Assembly (NCBI GenBank): GCA_949373255.1
Contig: CASICS010000006.1
Span: 1-59,272 of the forward strand
Source of the DNA: an uncultured SAR86 cluster bacterium
GTDB taxonomy: Bacteria > Pseudomonadota > Gammaproteobacteria > Magnimaribacterales > AG-339-G14
Reading direction: 5' to 3'
DNA length: 59,272 bases
Both the position numbers and the translations under genes were made by a program. Each line of letters begins with the position of its first letter. Position 1 is the first letter of the stretch. Of this stretch, positions 24,342 through 33,222 are shown piece after piece. The notes below the pieces were generated by a model. The model was not told where the DNA came from. It did not search any database and saw only the letters and a list, made by a program, of their open reading frames with translations.

Positions 24342-25859
24342 ATGATGCACTTCTGCTATATAAAAAATACTCTATATGCCCTTATGATGTTTGGCATCAT
24401 TTTGACTGCTCAACTTCATGCCAGCGAATTTAAAGTTGGCTTTGCAAAGCTGCCGATCACCCCAAATCTAATTGATGAATGGGAAGATATAAATAACGAT
24501 GCGCAATTTGATCCAGACATTGATAAGTGGACTGATGTAAATGGAAATGGCCAATTTGATGCGGTCTGGATGGCAGGTTTTCAAAACAAACGAGCTGCCC
24601 AAAGCATTAAAGATGATTTGATGGCTGTAGCTGTGGTGATAGATGATGGCCAGACTCGAATAGGGATTATAAGCGCTGACACAATAGGATTAATGCGAAA
24701 ATTTGTCCTCAGTGTCCGTGAGGATGTTCCTGCGGAATGGGGTTTAGATTACATTATGGTGCATGCAACACATAATCATGAGGGTCCAGATACTCAAGGT
24801 CTCTGGGGGCCAAGTTTTTTAACAAGCGGTGTCGATGATGTCTATATGAAACGGCTTAAAAAAGATTTCATAAGCACATTAAAAATGGCTATAGATAATT
24901 TGGAGCCCGCTCAAATGAGCTTGGCTTTAATTCCGACTAATCCGCTCACGCCTATCAAAGACAAACGAAAACCTATCGTGATAGACGATGACATAAGAGC
25001 AATCTTATTCAATCGCCCTGATGGTTCGATTATTGGCTCATTGATCAATTTTGGAATTCATGTCGAGCTAGCATGGGACAAAAATCTAGACTTAACTTCC
25101 GATGTCGCAGGCTACTTAAGAAGAGGCATCAGTGACGGAATTTATTATGATAATCAGTTAATAAAACCTGGACTTGGTGGAACCACATTATGGCTTACAG
25201 GAAATATTGGAGGCTTGATGACATCAGGACCTACCGATCCAATTTATGATCCTGTTATGAAACAAATGATCACTAAGCCGAGTCATTCTAAAGCTCGCGC
25301 ATATGGGTATAGCCTAGCAAATAGTGTCATAGAGGCTTTTCAAGCAGGTGATTTTAAGGCATCTCCCAAGCCATCATTAACTGTTCGCTCACTAGAAATA
25401 GAATTAGGCATAGAAAACTTCATGCTTTCATTAGGCACTTTGCTCGGTATGATTGATACCGACCCTAAATTTAGTCTGATGCCGCCATTTATACGCTACC
25501 TCAGTGAAGTAGCATTCATACAATTAGGAGATGCATCTATTACCGGCGTCCCTGGAGAGCTCTATCCAGAAATTGCTGTTGGAGGTATAGAAAATCCTAA
25601 AGGTGCTGATTACATCATTACTCCGCAAGAAGTTCCGCCTTTGCGAAGTCAATTTCCAGACAAACTAAACCTGATGGTAAACTTAGCAAATGACTCTATT
25701 GGCTACATCATTCCAAAAAGCGAATGGGATGAAGACGCGCCTTGGATCTATGGAGAGAATGAAGAAACATATGGCGAGGAGGTATCTTTGGGTCCAGATA
25801 CTGCGCCTATGATTCACGAAAATATCATTTATTTAATAGAACAATCAAAAATTAAATAA
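24342..25859 (+). CDS. Neutral/alkaline non-lysosomal ceramidase-like protein (exported)
   Basis: Signal-like N-terminus; MVHATHNHEGPDTQGLWGP and NFGIHVELAWDKN metal-site-like segments; EF-hand-like DINNDAQFDPDIDKWTDVNGNGQFD. Confidence 0.7.
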   Translation: MMHFCYIKNTLYALMMFGIILTAQLHASEFKVGFAKLPITPNLIDEWEDINNDAQFDPDIDKWTDVNGNGQFDAVWMAGFQNKRAAQSIKDDLMAVAVVIDDGQTRIGIISADTIGLMRKFVLSVREDVPAEWGLDYIMVHATHNHEGPDTQGLWGPSFLTSGVDDVYMKRLKKDFISTLKMAIDNLEPAQMSLALIPTNPLTPIKDKRKPIVIDDDIRAILFNRPDGSIIGSLINFGIHVELAWDKNLDLTSDVAGYLRRGISDGIYYDNQLIKPGLGGTTLWLTGNIGGLMTSGPTDPIYDPVMKQMITKPSHSKARAYGYSLANSVIEAFQAGDFKASPKPSLTVRSLEIELGIENFMLSLGTLLGMIDTDPKFSLMPPFIRYLSEVAFIQLGDASITGVPGELYPEIAVGGIENPKGADYIITPQEVPPLRSQFPDKLNLMVNLANDSIGYIIPKSEWDEDAPWIYGENEETYGEEVSLGPDTAPMIHENIIYLIEQSKIK

Positions 25860-25877
25860 ATTTTTTAAACTCTAAAG

Positions 25878-26774
25878 ATGAAAATCAAAGTGTTGAATAA
25901 AAATTATAATATTCTTTTTTGTCTTATATTCTTAATAGGATGCGGAGGCGGAGGCAGCAGTGCTTTAAATACTCCACCTCAATTATCTGGCGGATCAAAT
26001 ATGTTGCTTATCGGCAACAGTTTCTTTAGGCCTTATGCTCAGAAACTTGATCTAATGGCAATTGATGCTGGTTTAGTGAACCACAACAGTACTATCGTGA
26101 TTCGTGGCGGCGAAAATGGAAGACCTATAAATTTGTGGAACGACTCAAGTACTACTGAGCATAATTTAATTAAGTCAACTCTTGACCAGGGAAATATCGA
26201 ATTTTTTGGAATGACAAGCGGACATGATTCTCCCAATCGGATCGAAGGATTTAAAAATTGGATAGAATACGCTTTACAAAACAATCCAAACATAACCATT
26301 TTTCTTTCTATATCGCCATTTGACTTTCCGAATGGTGATCCGAACAGTACTCGACCAGATTGGGATACATTCGCAGCAGACAATGGATTCAGTTCTATAC
26401 AAGAAATGTTTAATGCTTATATAAATGATATTGTTCATTCTGAAGTTGCAGACCAATTGCGAATCGAATTTCCTTCTATCAAAATTTTCACCATACCTAC
26501 TGGATGGGCTACTTTTAATTTGTATCAAATGAACATCGATGGCTTACTATTAGATCAAATTGATATGTTCGGACCACTTGAAACTTCAATTTTTACAGAT
26601 CAAAAAGGGCACCAAGGAGACATAGTTAGGGAAACTGGCGGTCTTTTATGGTTGGAGTCTATTTATGGTGTCTATCTAGCAAGGAATAGTAACTACAACA
26701 CCGGCTTTAGTACCGATTTACATACAATTGCCGAACAAATAATGGCCATTCATGATCCTAACTATATTCAATGA
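25878..26774 (+). CDS. Putative lipoprotein with SGNH-hydrolase-like start
   Basis: Lipobox-like LIFLIGCGGGGSS; MLLIGNSFFRPYAQKLDLMA resembles SGNH block I. Confidence 0.55.
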   Translation: MKIKVLNKNYNILFCLIFLIGCGGGGSSALNTPPQLSGGSNMLLIGNSFFRPYAQKLDLMAIDAGLVNHNSTIVIRGGENGRPINLWNDSSTTEHNLIKSTLDQGNIEFFGMTSGHDSPNRIEGFKNWIEYALQNNPNITIFLSISPFDFPNGDPNSTRPDWDTFAADNGFSSIQEMFNAYINDIVHSEVADQLRIEFPSIKIFTIPTGWATFNLYQMNIDGLLLDQIDMFGPLETSIFTDQKGHQGDIVRETGGLLWLESIYGVYLARNSNYNTGFSTDLHTIAEQIMAIHDPNYIQ

Positions 26775-26936
26775 TTTTATAGACATCCTAATAGTTCAAT
26801 AAGATTAAACATTGTATTGGAGGCATGGTTATAAAAAAATTAATGAACTCTATATATTGTGTCTTCAATCTCATCCAGAAACGACTTTAACTAAGTAACT
26901 ATTGAGTAGAATTGCAAGTAAGGCTTAAAATAAGTA

Positions 26937-27323
26937 ATGAAACTAATAATAATAGCCTTATCAATATTTTTATCCTTTAATGCTTTTTCAGAAAAAGTTT
27001 ATTTTATTAATCTTCAAGAAGGAGATGTTTTAAAATCACCATTTCTCATACAATTTGGCTTATCAGGAAAGGGCGTTGCTCCTGCTGGTGTAGATATAAA
27101 AAATACTGGGCATCATCATTTGCTGATAAACGTAGACGCAATAGATTATGATTTACCCATCCCTTCTTCGACTCAGCACCTTCATTTTGGTTTAGGACAA
27201 ACAGAAACCATGCTCGATCTGCCGCCTGGTAAACATCAGCTTCAATTGGTGTTGGGTGATAAACATCATGTGCCGCATCAACCATTACTGACGTCAAAAA
27301 AAATTGAAGTTATCGTTAAATAA
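26937..27323 (+). CDS. DUF4399-like exported protein
   Basis: Signal peptide; GHHHLLINVD ... QHLHFGLGQTETMLDLPPGKHQLQLVLGDKHHVPH. Confidence 0.75.
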   Translation: MKLIIIALSIFLSFNAFSEKVYFINLQEGDVLKSPFLIQFGLSGKGVAPAGVDIKNTGHHHLLINVDAIDYDLPIPSSTQHLHFGLGQTETMLDLPPGKHQLQLVLGDKHHVPHQPLLTSKKIEVIVK

Positions 27324-27407
27324 TTTTAATCACAAAAGCTAAGTAGCAAAACGGATCAGTTGTTGCTGAAACAATGCTATGGTTGATCAAATAAAAAAAA
27401 GGAAGCA

Positions 27408-27794
27408 ATGAGATCCATTTTAATAACCGTTGGCCGATCGCTATTAGCGTTTTATTTTCTAGCGCCAGGAATTGCTAAATTTGTAGCATGGGATATGCAC
27501 GTGGCATTAATGGAAACTCACAACATAGTCATGGCCCCTGTACTGCTAGCAATTGCTGGCACTGCCCAAATTGGCGGAAGCATCCTTTTGCTTTTTAATA
27601 AACAGGTAGTCATCTGCGCGCTTGGGTTCGCCTTAATGGTGATAATAATAGATCTGAATTTGCATGATTTTTGGAATATGTATGAGGGAGTCGATGCCCA
27701 GCACGAGTCTCAGAACTTCTTTAAAAATTTAGGAATACTAGCTGGTCTTTTGCTGTTAGCAGCAGTCGACATGGAAAAGACTGATAATAAGTAA
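27408..27794 (+). CDS. DoxX-family membrane protein
   Basis: GRSLLAFYFLAPGIAKF ... four predicted TM segments. Confidence 0.65.
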   Translation: MRSILITVGRSLLAFYFLAPGIAKFVAWDMHVALMETHNIVMAPVLLAIAGTAQIGGSILLLFNKQVVICALGFALMVIIIDLNLHDFWNMYEGVDAQHESQNFFKNLGILAGLLLLAAVDMEKTDNK

Positions 27795-27852
27795 AATACG
27801 ATTAACTTTCGCTAGAGTAAACTACAATAATTACTAATCACGGAAGACAATA

Positions 27853-28380
27853 ATGAATCAATTTAAGAACTTAATTGTACTCAGTCCTTTAATTTATGCT
27901 GTTCATCATTTTGAAGAACATGTGATTTTTAACTTCATAGAGTGGAAATTAAAATATTTTTATCACTCAGCAGCTGTTCTTTCTACGGAAGCGATTTTAT
28001 CTATATTAGTTTGTGTGTTTGTAATGTATGTTCTTCTTCATCTAGTTAAAAATAATAGAGCCAGCGCATATCTAATTTTATATATACTCTTTACCATTCA
28101 AGTTGTTAATTCGCTTTTCCATATATTCTTTAGTCTTTACTACAACGACTTTAGCCCTGGCACCATTACGGCAGTCCTTCTTTACTTGCCAATAAATTTC
28201 TTAGTAGTGCGCGCAGCATTCCAAGAAGGCTTCTTAAAAACCTATATTGAATATGGGGTTATTGCTTTTTTAGGAACAATAACTTTTACTTTATTTGAAA
28301 TATATGGACCAGTCGTTATCGTCTTATCAATCTTAGCTAGTCTTGTTTATTTTGCTTGGGCTAATAAGAGACTCATTTAA
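27853..28380 (+). CDS. HXXEE-domain membrane protein
   Basis: LIYAVHHFEEHVIF motif, multiple TM segments. Confidence 0.6.
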   Translation: MNQFKNLIVLSPLIYAVHHFEEHVIFNFIEWKLKYFYHSAAVLSTEAILSILVCVFVMYVLLHLVKNNRASAYLILYILFTIQVVNSLFHIFFSLYYNDFSPGTITAVLLYLPINFLVVRAAFQEGFLKTYIEYGVIAFLGTITFTLFEIYGPVVIVLSILASLVYFAWANKRLI

Positions 28381-28450
28381 GATTATTAAATTTGTCTAAG
28401 TCATCAATGTTTGTATAGAATCAGTCAGTTATTTAATTTTGGAGGAAATC

Positions 28451-28675
28451 ATGAGTAATGCTAAATGGGAATATAAAATTGTAGATCACAGCAATTCAAC
28501 TTCAATGGGATATTCAAATCCTGAAACGGAAGAATTTAAAGAAAAACACAAAGATAAAGACTGGAAACTCGAGATGATGAATCTTGCAATTAATAAGCTC
28601 GGTCAAGAGGGTTGGGAAATGATTGCTGCGAATAGTTCCAATGAGATCTATTTAAAACGCAAAGCTGAGAGCTAA
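28451..28675 (+). CDS. DUF4177-like small protein
   Basis: KWEYKIVDH...LNKLGQEGWEMIAANSSNEIYLKRK pattern; GGAGG 8 bp upstream of the ATG (the ORF track opens at TTG 28439). Confidence 0.6.
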   Translation: MSNAKWEYKIVDHSNSTSMGYSNPETEEFKEKHKDKDWKLEMMNLAINKLGQEGWEMIAANSSNEIYLKRKAES

Positions 28676-28695
28676 GAAATTTTGTTTTAGGGCTT

Positions 28696-29424
28696 ATGAT
28701 CGATCTTTACTATGCGCCGACACCTAATGGCTGGAAAATCTCCATCATGCTTGAAGAATGTAAGTTGGATTATAAAGTTGTCCCTGTTAACTTAGGGAAA
28801 GGAGACCAATTCAAACCGGAATTCTTAAAGATTAGCCCAAATAATCGAATGCCGGCTATAGTTGATCACGATAATGTCATTGGCGATGAACCGATGAGTG
28901 TTTTTGAGTCGGGTGCTATTTTGATGTATTTAGGTGAAAAGACAGGAAAATTTTTTCAACAAAATTCTCCTGAAAAAGAAAAAGTCCTTGAGTGGCTTTT
29001 TTGGCAAATTGGCGGACTAGGCCCGATGGCTGGCCAAGTCAGCCACTTCGTAAATTACGCACCTAATTTTCCTGGAGATCACTCTTATTCCGAACAACGA
29101 TATAAAAATGAATACGATCGTCTTTTGGGAGTTATGGATAGAGTCCTGGGAGAAAGAGAATATTTGGCTGGCGAATATTCAATAGCGGATATGGCATCTT
29201 TTCCCTGGATAACAGCTTATAAAAGATACGACGTTGATTTGGATATTTTTGTTAATGTTAGGCGTTGGTTTGATGCCATCAAGGTTAGACCTGCTGTTCG
29301 CAAAGGCATGGATGTCGGCAAAGAGAGCAGAAACTTTGGTAAAGGTATTTCTAAAGAAAGTCTCAAGACCATGTTCAGTCAAGATGCAAAAAGCATTGCT
29401 GAAATGGCTAAAGAAAAAGAGTAG
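28696..29424 (+). CDS. Glutathione S-transferase family protein
   Basis: MIDLYYAPTPNGWKISIMLEECKLDYKVVPVNLGKGDQ...SPNNRMPAIVD thioredoxin-fold GST N-domain and GST C-domain. Confidence 0.9.
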   Translation: MIDLYYAPTPNGWKISIMLEECKLDYKVVPVNLGKGDQFKPEFLKISPNNRMPAIVDHDNVIGDEPMSVFESGAILMYLGEKTGKFFQQNSPEKEKVLEWLFWQIGGLGPMAGQVSHFVNYAPNFPGDHSYSEQRYKNEYDRLLGVMDRVLGEREYLAGEYSIADMASFPWITAYKRYDVDLDIFVNVRRWFDAIKVRPAVRKGMDVGKESRNFGKGISKESLKTMFSQDAKSIAEMAKEKE

Positions 29425-29433
29425 AACTTATTT

Positions 29434-30030
29434 TCAGAGCAACTGTTCAAACAGTTGAATTCGGTCGTTGCCAAAATACATATCTTTCTGATCAATAAAA
29501 AAAGTCGGTGAACCAAAACCACCTCTATCCATAAGTTCTTGTGTATTTTCAATTAATCTACTCTTTGTCTCAGGAAACTCAATAAATTTTAGAAATTCCT
29601 CAGCGGAGGCACCTAAAGTTTCAACTATTGCAGTCAAACAAACTTCGTCAGAAATATCTTTGCCCTCTGTCCAGTAAGCTCTAAAAACAACTTCAAGATA
29701 CGCTTCGATATTACTTTGGTCTAAAAAAAAGAAAGAACCGCGCATGGCTTTAACACTATTGATAGGAAAAACTTTGGGCCAGTTAATTTTTATACCCCTA
29801 AACTTTGACCAGTCCTCTAAATCTTTCTGATGGTAATCTAATTTTTCTTTAATAGGATTTTTTCTGTTCTCATAAACGCTGGGATTGATGGAATTAAATA
29901 TTCCACCAACCAATATGGGCTTCCAAATAATCTCCAAATCCTTCCGTTTTGATAAATCCAATATGCCTTTGAAGGAAAGATACGTCCAAGGACTACTGCA
30001 ATCCAAAAAGTATTCAACTTTTTTTTTCAT
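29434..30030 (-). CDS. DsbA-family oxidoreductase / 2-hydroxychromene-2-carboxylate isomerase-like (GST kappa-like)
   Basis: MKKKVEYFLDCSSPWTYLSFKGI...WKPILVGGIF...GGFGSPTFFID...FGNDRIQLFEQLL. Confidence 0.85.
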   Translation of the reverse strand: MKKKVEYFLDCSSPWTYLSFKGILDLSKRKDLEIIWKPILVGGIFNSINPSVYENRKNPIKEKLDYHQKDLEDWSKFRGIKINWPKVFPINSVKAMRGSFFFLDQSNIEAYLEVVFRAYWTEGKDISDEVCLTAIVETLGASAEEFLKFIEFPETKSRLIENTQELMDRGGFGSPTFFIDQKDMYFGNDRIQLFEQLL

Positions 30031-30061
30031 ATAAAAAAAATAACTTAATTATTTAAAGCTA

Positions 30062-30442
30062 CTAAGCAATAAGATTAGAACCCATGCCCAGTAAAACAAT
30101 GATTGATGGCAGCCATATAATAGGACGAATCATTTTAAATTTATAAAGATTAAAAATTCCACCTATTAGATATGCAATTCTTAAGCCAAACCAGAGTTGT
30201 GCATAAAACAAGTTATCAACACTTAACATGACTGATAAGACAGCAAAAACCAAAAAAATGGGCAAGGATTGTCTGAGATTATTGCTCGCTAGAGTCATGC
30301 GTTCAGAAAGAGCAATCCTATCTGAGGTGTCGCCTCCACTATAAGTCCATTCAATAAATGGAACTTTATGAAGAGAAAAACTCATTCTTAGAAAAAGGTG
30401 CAAAATGTAAAAAAACCCAACATAAACTATTAAATCAACCAC
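30062..30442 (-). CDS. MAPEG-family membrane protein
   Basis: About 126 aa, four TM segments; SERMTLASNNLRQSLPIFLVFAVLSVML...LWFGLRIAYLIGG. Confidence 0.65.
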   Translation of the reverse strand: MVDLIVYVGFFYILHLFLRMSFSLHKVPFIEWTYSGGDTSDRIALSERMTLASNNLRQSLPIFLVFAVLSVMLSVDNLFYAQLWFGLRIAYLIGGIFNLYKFKMIRPIIWLPSIIVLLGMGSNLIA

Positions 30443-30549
30443 GATAATTTCTCCTATTTGATAATATCTTAGCTTTTTATATTAAAACTTAAAATCAAAA
30501 AAATTAAATCTTTATTTTTTTTAAGACGACCATAGTTTATGATTGGACT

Positions 30550-30981
30550 ATGGATTTTAAATTTTCAAAGATAGTAAAAGGGTTGCATTGGACTACCGTT
30601 TCGAGTGAAAAAGTTCTTCTGGCAATCATCGGTATTGCAACCTGTATAGCTGCAGCACAATATTTAATTGGCATGTACATAGCCAGAGAGATTCTCTTGT
30701 CTGATTTATTCATGTTGTTTATCTATGTGGAAATAATAGGCATGGTTGGAGCTTTTTATAGTACCAATAGAATCCCGGTTACGTTGCCAATCATTATTGC
30801 CATAACAGCTCTTTGCCGTTTAATCATCATGCAGAGCAAAGACATGGATGCGCTGATGTTAGTTGGAGAGTCTGGAGCAATATTAATATTAGCTGTATCG
30901 GCTTACATAATGAGTTTAAAAGATAGAGTAAGTCTTAGAAAAAAGAAAGAGTTTCACGCAGAAAAAAACGACTCAGAATAA
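30550..30981 (+). CDS. PsiE-like (phosphate-starvation-inducible) membrane protein
   Basis: LSDLFMLFIYVEIIGMVGAFYSTNRIPVTLPIIIAITALCRLII. Confidence 0.65.
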   Translation: MDFKFSKIVKGLHWTTVSSEKVLLAIIGIATCIAAAQYLIGMYIAREILLSDLFMLFIYVEIIGMVGAFYSTNRIPVTLPIIIAITALCRLIIMQSKDMDALMLVGESGAILILAVSAYIMSLKDRVSLRKKKEFHAEKNDSE

Positions 30982-31008
30982 TTTTACAAAACTGTAAATT
31001 TTTAAGGT

Positions 31009-31857
31009 ATGAACTTAACTTTTCGTAAATTAATAGCTGGCTCACTACTATTTTCTAGCTTATCTTTCGTGGCAGAAGAAAATCAAAAAGATTTTATCGA
31101 GCTTTCTTACGGAGAGCATGAAAAGCAAAAAATAGATTTTTATCCAGGAGGCTCTAAAAAAGTTCTCGTCTGGATACATGGCGGTGGTTGGGTTTTCGGG
31201 GGCAAAAGAGCTTCGCGATGGATAGAAAGATTGGAAAGATATTATGAAGTCAATAATGAATTAAATATCTTTAGTATTGGGTATCGTTATGGAGAAGGCA
31301 CCGCTCCTCAAGCAGCTGAAGATGCTCTATGTGCATACAAATTTATAGAACAAGAAATAATAGAAAGAGGCCTTTCTCAAGATGACGTAATCATTATGGG
31401 ATTGAGCTCTGGTGCACATCTTGCTCTTTTAGTTGGAATGAAGAATAGCAAAGGAAGCGATCATAAATGTCAAACTCAAAAATATCCTGCTGTAATCATA
31501 AATTTTTTCGGAATAACAGAGATAGAAAAAAATTATCAATTCTTAAAAGATAACAATTATTTTTTAAACTTTGTGAATTGGTGGCTTCCGCCCGACGCAG
31601 ACATAAATACAATTTCAAAAAAATATTCTCCACTTTATCAAGTTAGTGAAAACACACCTCCCATAATAACCATCCATGGAACAGATGATGATCTCGTGCC
31701 ATATCAACAAGCACTTCTTCTCAAAGAAAAACTAGGTGATAAAAATGAATTAGTTTCGATTGAAGGAGGCGGACATTGGAGATTTTCAGATGGAGAACAC
31801 AAAGATATCAAAATAAAAATAGATAATTTTTTAGAAAAGAACGTTCAGAAAAATTAA
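31009..31857 (+). CDS. Alpha/beta hydrolase (esterase/lipase-like)
   Basis: VWIHGGGWVFGGKRAS oxyanion HGGG, IIMGLSSGAHLA nucleophile elbow, HGTDDDLVPYQQA, GGGHW. Confidence 0.88.
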   Translation: MNLTFRKLIAGSLLFSSLSFVAEENQKDFIELSYGEHEKQKIDFYPGGSKKVLVWIHGGGWVFGGKRASRWIERLERYYEVNNELNIFSIGYRYGEGTAPQAAEDALCAYKFIEQEIIERGLSQDDVIIMGLSSGAHLALLVGMKNSKGSDHKCQTQKYPAVIINFFGITEIEKNYQFLKDNNYFLNFVNWWLPPDADINTISKKYSPLYQVSENTPPIITIHGTDDDLVPYQQALLLKEKLGDKNELVSIEGGGHWRFSDGEHKDIKIKIDNFLEKNVQKN

Positions 31858-31882
31858 AAATAAATTGATGTAGAATAAATTC

Positions 31883-32275
31883 ATGAAAAAGTTAGTAGAA
31901 AAGATTCAATTAGAATGTTCAGCAACAACCTTATGGGGTATTTTATCCGATGTGACTCGATGCGACTGGGTTCCGATAATAGAAGAAATTCGTCTAGAGG
32001 GAAATTGCCGTGTGTTTGAGATGGAAGGCATGGGCTCGGTAAAAGAGAGAATTTTATTGCTGGATAACGAATCAATGAAATTGCAATATTCAGCAGTAGA
32101 AACTCGAACACCTATCGATCATCACCTTGCAACAATGCAAATATCGGAAATTGACAGCGAAAACTGTCAGCTGGAATGGTCGACAGAAATAGATCCTGAA
32201 ATTTTTGCAGATGCAATTCATCAAAGCATGCTTTTATCAATTGAAGGTATAAAAGCGGTTATTTCCAGTAACTAG
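31883..32275 (+). CDS. SRPBCC-family (polyketide cyclase/START-like) protein
   Basis: KIQLECSATTLWGILSDVTRCDWVP...INRH-type fold pattern. Confidence 0.6.
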   Translation: MKKLVEKIQLECSATTLWGILSDVTRCDWVPIIEEIRLEGNCRVFEMEGMGSVKERILLLDNESMKLQYSAVETRTPIDHHLATMQISEIDSENCQLEWSTEIDPEIFADAIHQSMLLSIEGIKAVISSN

Positions 32276-32289
32276 CACTCGATGAACTG

Positions 32290-32832
32290 ATGGATTATGT
32301 AAAGTCTCAAAAAATCATACACTGGCTAATGGCTATTATGATCATGCTGGATTTAAATGTAGCGCAAAAATTCGGTGGGGATATGGAGCTTTGGGATCGA
32401 TTGGAGTCGAGAGCAGATCATGCAACAGCTGGATTAATAGTTACCTTTTTATTCATTTTAAGAATGATTCTTAGATATCGTTATGGTGCTCCAAAATTGC
32501 CATCAACAATGCCTAAATGGCAGATCATTTCTGCAAAAGCAGGTCACTATGGCCTGTATATTTTGATGGCTGGTTTGATTGTTACTGGTATTTTCTCCGC
32601 GTCAGTTGCCTCTGATCCGATAATGATCTTCGGCTCTTATGATTTGGCTTTTTTTACCCACAATGAAAATTTATTCTCAATCGTTAGAAATGTTCATGAG
32701 TTTTGTACAAACGCTATCATTGCTTTAATAATTATTCACATCTTAGCTGCTCTTTATCATCACTTCATTGTAAAAGATGAAACCACTTCAAATATGGCAA
32801 AATTTTGGAATTCTAAAACTCAAATAGATTAA
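32290..32832 (+). CDS. Cytochrome b561-family protein
   Basis: KIIHWLMAIMIMLDL, RADHATAGLIVTFLFILRMILRYRYGAP, GHYGLYILMAGLIVTG, NVHEF...IIIHILAALYHHFIVKD. Confidence 0.85.
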   Translation: MDYVKSQKIIHWLMAIMIMLDLNVAQKFGGDMELWDRLESRADHATAGLIVTFLFILRMILRYRYGAPKLPSTMPKWQIISAKAGHYGLYILMAGLIVTGIFSASVASDPIMIFGSYDLAFFTHNENLFSIVRNVHEFCTNAIIALIIIHILAALYHHFIVKDETTSNMAKFWNSKTQID

Positions 32833-32853
32833 TATAGCTAAGGGGAAAACTAT

Positions 32854-33222
32854 ATGAGTGAAATACTTTTTGGAGCATGCGCGTTTATATGTATTGGAGG
32901 CTTTTTTCTTCATGAATTGAAGGGAACTCCTATGATGATTCCACCTTTAGATGACTCTGATCTTCAGCCTAACGTTAAAAGTCTTTTAAAATTTTCTTGG
33001 CATGCGGGTTCAATTTTATCCTTGGGTATCGGTGCTTTATTTGCGTTTGCAATATCTATTCCTGGAAATGAATTGATGTCCAAAGTAGGAACAGCGATGT
33101 TAATTGGAATGGCTCTTATAGCTTTATCGATGGCTTACAAAAATCCAGTAATATGGGAAACACCTGCACCTTACTTATGGCCGTTTAGCTCTTTGTTGGG
33201 AATTATAGGTCTTTATTTATGA
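32854..33222 (+). CDS. Small membrane protein of unknown function
   Basis: 122 aa, about four hydrophobic segments; tightly spaced between the b561 gene and the amine oxidase (4-nt overlap with the next gene). Confidence 0.6.
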   Translation: MSEILFGACAFICIGGFFLHELKGTPMMIPPLDDSDLQPNVKSLLKFSWHAGSILSLGIGALFAFAISIPGNELMSKVGTAMLIGMALIALSMAYKNPVIWETPAPYLWPFSSLLGIIGLYL

